Part shown: positions 56,495 through 64,000 of the stretch, piece by piece
Position numbering within the stretch: position 1 is the stretch's first letter
Layout: the number at the start of each line of letters is the position of its first letter
Assembly (NCBI GenBank): GCA_016584305.1
Contig: JACEEZ010001277.1
Span: 47,501 to 111,500, forward strand
Direction of reading: 5' to 3'
Source: Chionoecetes opilio
Taxonomy: Eukaryota; Arthropoda; Malacostraca; Decapoda; Majidae
Length of the DNA: 64,000 nt
Translations under genes and position numbers: made by a program
The notes under the pieces: model-generated
What the model saw: only the letters and a program-made list of their open reading frames with translations
What the model was told of the DNA's origin: nothing
Database searches by the model: none

Positions 56495-56615
56495 TGCCCT
56501 GGTAATGAATCCTAACACTCTATTAGCTCTATTTAGCCTCAATTTAGTCTATTTATTATTTAGCCTCAATACATTGTTTCCTAGGTCGGAGGTCTGGGCT
56601 CACCCTCACTCACCC
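56495..56615 (-). pseudogene. CR1/L2-like LINE fragment
   Basis: Minus strand carries NRANRVLGFITRA and the preceding 'RKQCIEA'-type segment, as at 14500-14590. About 25 bp (TTTAGCCTCAAT) are duplicated inside it. Confidence 0.75.
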
Positions 56616-56760
56616 GTCAGGGTGGCATGGTTGGTAGAGCCGTGAGCTCGCGTGCAGAATCCCTGCATTCGGCCAGCGGTTCGAGTCCAACAAGTTCGTC
56701 CTGGCGTGGTGGCGCTTTGTATAGTCAATAACCTTGTAGTTGTTATTTGCAAAGTGTCTA
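56616..56760 (+). repeat. tRNA-type promoter module, probable SINE
   Basis: A-box-like TGGCATGGTTGGTAGAGC at 56623-56640 and a perfect B box GGTTCGAGTCC at 56678-56688. The spacing (55 nt) is longer than in most tRNA genes. Joined directly to the LINE fragment on its left. Confidence 0.6.
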
Positions 56761-56903
56761 GATAGGATCAAAGTATCTTATGTATCGCCAAAGACTACTG
56801 TATACAGGACTTGCTACTCGTGCCCCGCGCCAACCCGCCCATGACCAGTGGAGGCCAGTTTTGCGATTCCTGACATTTTCGAACATCACTCCCATCTCCC
56901 TTC

Positions 56904-57551
56904 CTATGGTTTATCAGTATAAATGATATACCGTTATCTTCATAAATGTTTGTTCTATAATATTATCAAATAAAAAAAAGTAAAATACACTAAAGAAATG
57001 TCATTATGATAGAGTGAAGAAATATGCATGAACTCAAAATTCACTTAAACTCTTCGCCATTTAATATTTTGCGATAATTTTTTTAAATGAAACATAGAAA
57101 AAGAAGCGGATTTTCATTAGCTTTCCATTAATAAATTTCGTTTTCTGATAAATGAATTATAACTATGCATATATTAGCGTTAACAAAAAATATAATATCA
57201 TCAATCGGATCGACAAGTAAAAAAAGTGTTCCATGAATACAGTAGACTATGGTTTATCAGTATAAATGATACACTGTTATCTTCGTAAATGTTTGTTCTA
57301 TAATATTAGCAAATAAAAAACTGTGAAATACACTAAAGAAATGTCATTATGTGAGAGTGAGGAAATATGCATGAACTTGATATTCACTTAACTCTTCGCC
57401 ATTTAATATTTTGCGCGAAAACTTTTTACATGAAACATATAAATAAAAGCAGAACTGTATTAGCTTTCCATTGATATATCTTGTTTTCTGATAAATTAAT
57501 TAGAACCATGCCTAAATTAGCGTTAACTAAAACAATTACATCATCAATCGG
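56904..57551. repeat. Tandem duplication, period 343 bp
   Basis: Unit 1 (56904-57208) and unit 2 (57247-57551) both start CTATGGTTTATCAGTATAAATG and end CATCATCAATCGG, about 88% identical, with a 38 bp spacer. Non-coding, AT-rich. Confidence 0.9.
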
Positions 57552-57570
57552 GTAGTTTTCCCGATTGATG
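57542..57570. other. 11 bp perfect hairpin at the end of the tandem repeat
   Basis: CATCAATCGGG (57542-57552) pairs with CCCGATTGATG (57560-57570), 7 nt loop. The left arm is the last part of unit 2. Confidence 0.8.
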
Positions 57571-57593
57571 AGGTTATTTATTTAGTTAAAAGT

Positions 57594-57705
57594 CACAAGA
57601 AGAAGAAGAAGAAGAATTCGTGGAAACATTTTACAAGCCTATATGACACCTGCTTTCGGCTGTAATAGGTGTCCAAGCGAGCGAAGCGAGCTTGGACAAA
57701 AAGAT
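57594..57705. repeat. 110 bp dispersed repeat with (GAA)n and a terminal hairpin, copy 1
   Basis: AAGTCACAAGAAGAAG...GAATTCGTGGAAACATTTT...AAGCCTATATG, ending GTCCAAGC-gagcgaagcga-GCTTGGAC (stem of 8). Copy 2 is at 60024-60133. Confidence 0.75.
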
Positions 57706-58455
57706 GAGTCGTAGATTACATCCAAAAACATGGTTTCAGGCTGTAAGTGCTGCCGCAGAGACACTTGAACACTTCTTACAGGAAAAGACCCTGGTAATAT
57801 GAAACCCGAACAATTCTTTGATCTTGGGCTCCAAATCAATCAGTGCACCCAAATATTACTCGAGCATCTTGCTGTAAGTTACTGGCAAAGATACCATTGA
57901 ATCTGCCCACAAGCTCCCGAATTTTGTCTTTTGTCTGCATTTGAAATGAAATCTGTGCTTTTTGAAATGGCAGCCATTAATCCCAATATGTTTACTTCAT
58001 AAGATCGCTTGCTTTATAGAATTTCTTTTATGCTATAGCAGTGGAGCAGCGTGTTTAAAACGGCATTAGAATAACAAAGATTTCTCCAGACGGATTTTTT
58101 AGCCTGTGACCAGTAATTTGCACTTTGTCAGCTTCTAATCGAGACAATGGTCCCTGTGGATGATTCCTAAGGTAAAATGTAATAAGTGCCGACTTACATC
58201 CCCGAGTATTTTTTGGAATGCTTTCATTGTTTTGGGCCAGACATTTTGCCACATCCAGCACACACATCCTCTTAATTTCGTCTCGAATTGGCATAATTGA
58301 CAATACACCCTTGTCACAATACACTCCCATGTATACACGAGACACTCATACCCACCCCTGTGCCTCTGTAACACTGTTAACGTTCCTATTTTGCGTGATA
58401 TTTCCCTAAATATAGACCTATAAATAAGGCCTAAACAACACTATCGAGCAGCTGC
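57706..58455. other. Unassigned region with a 96-codon minus-strand frame
   Basis: 58055-58345 (minus) encodes a frame with VYMGVYCDKGVLSIMP, RMCVLDVAKCLAQN and ALITFYLRNHPQGPL. It looks protein-like in composition but no family is recognised. It could be a mobile-element fragment or an exon. Confidence 0.3.
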
Positions 58456-58456
58456 C

Positions 58457-59271
58457 CAGTGCTGCCAGATCGAGCTGCCAAAATTTCCCTATATTCACCT
58501 CAAACATTTCCTTGTTTAGCCCTGTATTTCCCTGTCGCCTTTATATCAGTTTTTCCGTCAGAATTGCACAATTTGCAATGGAAATACAGAGGGCCTTTAC
58601 CCCTTCATATCAGCCAACTTAAAAATTTGGGGTCACTTTCCCATTTATCAGTGTATCCTTGAGTGAACGCCTGGCGTTTCCGCTTGTATGGAGGCAATGG
58701 CGTAACCAGGGGGCTCTCCGAAATTTCCTTCCTTGTAAGAAATCAGAATACACTAAGTCAGTAAAAAAAAAGTTATTACAGGTCTTACCTAGCGATGTGA
58801 CCGCGTCACCTGACCGTGTACACCTATACCTTGATTTGGTCGCGCATATGCTTCACGAAATGTCTTGAACAAGCATCTAACAGCACCAAAACTATTGTTT
58901 CAGCAGTAGAAATATGAAATCAGGTCTGGAAAAGCCATCAGCCGATGGCGGAAAAATTGACCATCCAGCGACTAGCGATAAATCTGGCGGATTTACTGTG
59001 TACTGGGTGGCGAATACAAATATCTGGCCCCCCTCACCGAAAGATATTCCTAGGTGCACCTCTGGCTGGAGGAGTAGACATGACTACAGGTAACATCAAT
59101 AACACAGTAATAGAAATCCTTCAGAAACTTCCAAACGTCAATCAGTACGTCAGCTTTACCGGGAACTGAGAATGAACTCACGGGAGTCTGAGATAGGACC
59201 TCAGAACACGTACTGTAACGACACTGCGAAAACCGGACGAGAACGATACAGCTATTTCGAGACTTACAGCG

Positions 59272-59341
<70 letters not shown>

Positions 59342-59603
59342 TTCTCCTCTATCTCTCTCTCCGTTCTCTTCTCTCCTTCTCTCTCTCTCTCATCTTCTCT
59401 CCCGTTCTCCCCTTCCTTCTTCTCCTCTCTCTCTCTCTCTCCGCTGCCTCGTCACATTGAGATATATACACAAATATCCGTATTTGGAATTCTCCCTTTT
59501 TGATATTTCCCTACAGGTAATATTTTCAATTTTCTTCCTGTTTCCCATTAGTGCTTTTTATCCTACTTCCTAACAAGAAATTTCCCTTCATCTGGCAGCA
59601 CTG
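58457..59603. mobile_element. Candidate hAT-type non-autonomous element, 14 bp TIRs
   Basis: CAGTGCTGCCAGAT at 58457-58470 and its perfect complement ATCTGGCAGCACTG at 59590-59603. CAGTG-type ends suggest hAT, but the flanking 8-mers (CAGCTGCC and CCGGGCCT) do not match, so the limits or identity are uncertain. Contains a (CT)n tract at 59277-59455. Confidence 0.5.
59277..59455. repeat. (CT)n microsatellite
   Basis: 60 bp of pure CT followed by imperfect CT/CTT. Confidence 0.95.
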
Positions 59604-60023
59604 CCGGGCCTGCCGCATGGCCTGCCACTCACACAGTTGCCAGTTCACCCTCATAAATCCTTATTGGAAATTAAAACTCCCCTTTTTGACTCATATTTCC
59701 CGTCACACACACGCACACGCACATTTAAATATTTAACATTAAATCAATGGTTTATTTTTCCACATTTATGCCTTTTTCTTTCCCTTTCGAAGCCAAAACA
59801 ATTTCGTCAAACCTTTTGACTTGGCAACACTTTTATGGCCTGCACAGTGCACAGCCTAAAATAAGCAGTTTTACGCGTATAATCTGTAAATAGAAATAAA
59901 TTAGACATACATTAACTCTTATTTGTTACTCATATAGTGAATAGTTCCTACATAAATGAGTTAAGAGACGTAATGATAACTTTTTTGCCAATTTCTCTCT
60001 TTACGCCTGTATCCTCCTTGCCT

Positions 60024-60133
60024 ACAAAAGTCACAAGAAGAAGAAGAAGAATTCGTGGAAACATTTTTCAAGCCTATATGCACCTGATTTCGGCTGAAAT
60101 AGGTGTCCAAGCGAGCAAAGCGAGCCTGGACAA
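60024..60133. repeat. 110 bp dispersed repeat, copy 2
   Basis: About 90% identical to 57594-57705, same orientation, including the terminal GTCCAAGC...GC(C)TGGAC hairpin with one mismatch. It interrupts minus-strand LINE sequence at its right side. Confidence 0.75.
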
Positions 60134-60139
60134 TCATAA

Positions 60140-60850
60140 TCCTTATTATTATATAATTATCTGCCGTCTCATAAACTTTCCTATAAAAGATCAATAAATT
60201 GGTGAGACATGACCTACCCTTGGTGAATCCATGTAGTGAATCATTGATCAAACTATGTTTTTCTAAATACTTTCTAATATTTGTTGCAATAATAGATTCC
60301 AATAACTTACCTATCACTGGCGTTAGACTAACGGGTCGATAATTTGGTTTTAGTCCTCTGTCTCCCTTCTTAAATATGGGGACTACATTTCCTTTCCTCC
60401 ACAATAACGGCACATCGTCTATATCAACCGATTTCCTATATAAAAAATATGCTCTAACGACTCACTAACCACCTCTTTGCATTACTTTAATACCCCGGGA
60501 TAAACTTCACCTGGTCCTGGCGACTTAAAATTCTTCATTTTATATATACCCTGTCTCTACCATTTCCCTAGTTATCACAATATCTTTGAGTTTCTCCTCA
60601 TCGCTTCCTTTAAACATCTATCTGTTCACTTTCAGGTATCGTCTGTGTATCGTCCTGAGTAAAAACACTTAAGAAAATTTTTTTTTACCACCACTACTCT
60701 CTTGTCTTCGTTTTATACCTGATAGACACCTAGGGTCGCTTTGTCTGTCCACACCTTATCTCATAATTCTTACTACTCTTGTAATCTCTTCACTGTCCTC
60801 GCCATCACGTTATACTGTTCTTGCTCACCTGTCCAGCTGACTTAGTACTC
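60140..60850 (-). pseudogene. CR1/L2-like LINE: RT 5' palm and linker (copy B)
   Basis: Minus strand: 'LLWRKGNVVPIFKKGDRGLKP' near 60400, then NYRPVSLTPVIGKLLE, ATNIRKYLEKHSLIND and 'FTKGRSCLTNLLIFY' down to 60170. To the right (60450-60850) lie the preceding domain and the linker also found at 19650-19850. Few frameshifts. Confidence 0.85.
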
Positions 60851-61046
60851 TAGACAAGTCGTGTCCCGGTTGTCCGAATGTGAATGTAACTCGTGACTAT
60901 GAAAACCTAGCGTTACTGCTCGTGGTGCAAGCCTGAATCCTTAGCTACTGTCAGATAAGGGTTCAAAGCTTCATATCTGCCGCCGATAGACATGTCTAAA
61001 CATCCAGGTGTTTCAAAGTTCAATGATTTACTGCGTAAGGTTTCTA

Positions 61047-61300
61047 TTATTCATGTGAATGCGATGTATCCCTTAACCACTTAAACTTTATCAGATGCCT
61101 TACTCTACGCCTCTCGAGTGAGTGTAAATTTAATAACCTCAATCTCTTCTCATAACTATAGTTACGCATCCCCTGTATCATTTTGGTCATCATTCTTTGC
61201 CCTGATTCTAACAAGGCAATATCTATCCTGTAACACGGAGACCAAAACTGAACCACATAGTCTAGATGAGGTCTGACTAGAGCCAAATAAAGGTTTATTA
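61047..61300 (-). pseudogene. CR1/L2-like LINE: RT C-terminus, part 2
   Basis: Minus strand: 'ALVRPHLDYVVQFWSPCYRID', 'RMMTKMIQGMRNYSYEKRL', 'LHSLERRRVR'. Directly continues, across the 61301-61742 insert, the LINE sequence at 61743-61800. Matches 14260-14470. Confidence 0.85.
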
Positions 61301-61742
61301 TAGTGGTTCTGAACCTTTTCAGAGGCGCCGGACCCTAACGAAAACGTCCGCACACAAGCTGAGTCCTCAAATATGGGAGGGAATTTTTTTTTTTGAAAAA
61401 TTGCTTTAAAATTCAATAATATATTTGGATAATAATAAGAACAAATTCCATTTTAATCTATACAAAAAATGAAAGAAAAATTGCGTCAAAATTCAGGAGT
61501 ATATTTGGATAATAATATGAAATAAGGAAGGAAGGACTCTGAAGCAGTGGCGTATATAGGTCCTTAAAAAGAAAGGGGAATACAGGGGTGAATCTAGGAT
61601 TGTTATAAAGGGGGGGAGGGGTTGGAGCGAAGCGAGCCTCAACACCTGAGTGAGTTTACAATAATAGCAAAATTGCAATGTGTTTCGGAGGGCCTCAGCC
61701 GAACCCCTGAGACTGGCTCACCGAATCCAGGATCAACCACTG
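61301..61742. mobile_element. Small hAT-type element inserted in the LINE, 442 bp
   Basis: Ends TAGTGGTTCTGAACC (left) and GGATCAACCACTG (right); the outer 8 bp are inverted repeats apart from the first base. The LINE is continuous across it. Flanking 8-mers are GTTTATTA and CTTTATAA, a decayed TSD. The uninterrupted LINE at 14465-14475 has this site once (CTTTAGAA). The interior contains GGAGCGAAGCGAGCC at about 61624, like the 110 bp repeat. Confidence 0.7.
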
Positions 61743-61800
61743 CTTTATAATTACCTCAGCACTTCTACTTTTAACACTCCTGGTAATTAATCCTAAAACA

Positions 61801-61978
61801 ATTACTCGTGAGGATACGAACTAATATGACGTATGAGTTGTGGTGAGATCGAAGCACTTATGGCAGTGCTACCAGCCGTTCGTATGACATACGGCAGAGA
61901 GCACCGAAAGGTTAGCCCTTTACCAGATGTCTTAACCAAAATTCAGGACACGACTTTTGTCTTAGACTGTACATGTTT
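61801..61978. other. Unassigned filler between LINE segments
   Basis: Not LINE-like. Contains ACGTATGAGTTGTG and 'ACGGCAGAGAGCACCGAAAGG'-type sequence of unknown origin. Most of the RT expected here is missing, so the LINE has an internal deletion or replacement. Confidence 0.4.
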
Positions 61979-61979
61979 C

Positions 61980-62880
61980 TTTTTACTGCAATGTTGTGTT
62001 TAAACTCGTGGTCATCCATTTCGGGTCACTCTTCCTTGATCTTATCGCCCTATAAGGAATATTCTTTTTCTGTCCGGCAATTAAATTCCTTACAAATAAT
62101 GTATAATCCTCATTCGCTCCGACCTCACTACCAGCTGTCACCGCGCTGACCTTGGAACACTCCTTCCCCTCTATCATACAACCCCAGTTAATCCCCTCCA
62201 GGTGTCTTCTTAATCCTGCATAATTGGCCTTTCTGAAGTCAGGTACTCTTTGGTTATTAACACTTCTATTTCCTACTTTCCATTTTAAGCAAAACCTGAT
62301 TTCATAATGGTCGCTGTTAGCTAACTGTCATCCAACCTTCACCTCTGTAACTATTCTTCCCTGTTTGTCAGTAATAAATCTAGAAGATTATCTCCTCTAG
62401 TAGGCTCCTTGATTGCTTGGCTTAGAAAGTTATCCTGAATTATATTTAACAATTCCTCTACGTCATTATCTCCTATAATTAATCCCAGTCTATATTCCTA
62501 AGATTAAAATCTCCTACCACGCATAGTCTATTATATCTGCAAACATTGATTATTTCTTACCATATAGGAGCTGAATCCTCTTTACATAAGTTTGGAGGCC
62601 TATACACTATACCCAAACCATTTTTTCAGTTCCCTCCGTAACCTCTACCCATATAGAATCTATGCTGTCCATCTGTTTTTATAACATTATCAACACAACA
62701 CTGCAATGTATCTCTTACATAAAGCGCAACTCCACCACCTCGCCTGCCTAACCTGTCCTTGTGAAATAACTTATACCCAGTTATCTCAACCTTAGGATCT
62801 TACCTTTCCTGACATATCCAACTATGTTTCTGTTAATGCTTTTATATCAAAATCCTCTACACTATTTATTCCTCTCAGGA
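61980..62880 (-). pseudogene. CR1/L2-like LINE: endonuclease (copy B)
   Basis: Matches the endonuclease of copy A (19850-20700) over its length, including 'GRRGGGVALY' near 62740, the GDFN region near 62500 and the SDH region near 62310. It ends 'GQKKNIPYRAIRSRKSDPKWMTT' near 62050. More indels than copy A. Confidence 0.82.
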
Positions 62881-63084
62881 AATCTATCTTGTTTAAAATA
62901 CTCCTTCAGTTTGTATAGTAAACCTTCAAGCAACTCCTCTTCTTTTTTACCCTTTTCCCTTTATCTTTAACTAACCCCCTCCTCTCTCTCTTCTTACGAA
63001 TCACTTTAGTTCCCTGCCTTCTGAAACTCTTCCTAGTGTCACAAGTTTCCTTTACCCAGACCCCAGTGTCTAATCCCCGGTTCT

Positions 63085-63953
63085 CTATCTTAAAAAAGCC
63101 TGCAGTGCATCTACCTTACTTTCAAGGGATTCAGACAAGGTTTGAACTCCTTTCCTCGAAAGCTGCATCCCATCCCTGTGGTAGAGGTGGTTAGGCCTGA
63201 AAAAGAGGTCCCAGTTGTCGACAAAGGCCCAACCATTGGCTTTGCAATGCGATGCGAGCCGGCAATTCAGAGCAATAGCCTTGGAGTACCACAAGTCGTC
63301 AGGAAAGTGTCTTAGAAGGACACCACACACCACAGGGACCCCATTCCTGTCCCTAACCTTACCTACAGCTTCCTTGAATCGCCGTAGCAATTCCTCACTC
63401 CTTACACACTCAACATCGTTTGCCCCAGTCCTAAGGCAGACGATGGGCTTTTTCCCTTGGTCTGCCATCACTCAACTATCTTATCACTAACATAACCTAT
63501 CCCCTTCCCTGGGTAACTCACCGACTTCATACGCATCCCATTCCTGTCACAAAACCTGCTGTCTAGGTGCCTAATCTGACTGTCCCCAACAACCAAGATT
63601 TTACCTTCGGGTAGAGATGTATCGTCTACCTTTGTACCCTTTACCTCCTTATCTTCCTTTTGCAGCCACGAGAGTACCTGAAATGAATTCGTGCACACAA
63701 CATGGCCATTGTTTACCTTTCTTTTTTTCTGGCGCGCTCCTCCATGGTCAACCACTTTCCATCCCCCATTCCTTGGTGACTCACTAGGAACTCCCCCCTT
63801 AGTAGTAGCCTCAGGCACGTCTCCCTCTGTTACCCCTCCAGGTACATCCCTCGCATGTGCCCCTCCACTCACTCCACTTGGACCTCCCCCTCCACCCTTA
63901 AGAAATCGTATCTCTAACTCCTGCTTCTTCAAAACGATTTTCAATTCGTTCAC
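63085..63953 (-). pseudogene. CR1/L2-like LINE ORF1 with SGNH/GDSL esterase domain
   Basis: Two overlapping minus-strand frames (63953-63468 and 63471-63085) form one ORF1 split by a missing base near 63470. The N-terminal part starts with a Lys/Glu helix, then a Gly/Pro-rich linker with KKRK. The esterase part has block I VVGDSQIRHLD (Ser in GDS, residue 125 of the first frame) and block III GAND (residues 16-19 of the second). The final D-x-x-H box reads DGMQ (100-103), so the catalytic His is replaced by Gln. Esterase domains are known in ORF1 of CR1/L2-clade LINEs. The endonuclease of the same element follows on the left. Confidence 0.8.
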
Positions 63954-64000
63954 TTCACTTACAGAGCACCTTTTTAGGTCTTCAATCGCCTCCAGTAGAC

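Overview
The window is animal nuclear DNA, most likely from an arthropod and, within arthropods, a decapod crustacean. Four things point there: an intron-containing ionotropic receptor (IR) gene, a complete DIRS1-like retrotransposon (a group known to be common in Decapoda), many CR1/L2-like, jockey-like and hAT-like elements, and very dense (GA)n, (TA)n, (GT)n and (CT)n microsatellites. The species cannot be named from the sequence. No rRNA gene, CRISPR array or bacterial operon is visible. Most long open frames are microsatellite artefacts.

Layout. 1-4091: an open IR exon (minus strand, running off the left edge) and a second, frameshifted copy of the same exon and its upstream region, separated by a single N. 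4092-6048: a DNA transposon with TIR GGGTACGCCGTA around a decayed transposase-like ORF, sitting inside (TA)n. 6600-12240: fragments of several LINEs in AT-rich intergenic DNA. 12245-13343: the terminal exon of an HHxxxDG acyltransferase/condensation-like gene (minus), the best host gene after the IR. 13985-20700: one minus-strand LINE apparently split by a 4 kb insert made of two tandem, microsatellite-filled units. 20760-28650: a strongly homopolymer-distorted block that still shows a jockey-like reverse transcriptase (minus) and a Ty3/gypsy pol (plus). 28655-33370: LINE pieces, a G-rich minisatellite, and a second duplication with an N at its junction. 36993-43512: a DIRS1-like element with inverted terminal repeats, an internal complementary region, gag, RT/RNase H and a tyrosine recombinase. 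44268-47470: a rearranged LINE and a hAT transposase relic. 48140-59603: mostly non-coding, with a 540 bp CT tract, a large palindrome made of two inverted copies of a coding exon, two MITEs with 8 bp target-site duplications, two tRNA-type promoter modules, and a 343 bp tandem repeat. 60140-64000: a CR1/L2-like LINE on the minus strand (ORF1 esterase, endonuclease, pieces of RT), interrupted by a small hAT-type element.

How it fits together: host coding content is limited to the IR, the HHxxxDG protein and perhaps one or two short first exons. The rest is nested mobile DNA, so the architecture is best read as layers of insertion. Data quality is uneven. Indels in homopolymers and two unmerged duplications at N positions mean that many frameshifts may be assembly errors, not biological decay; this is flagged entry by entry.
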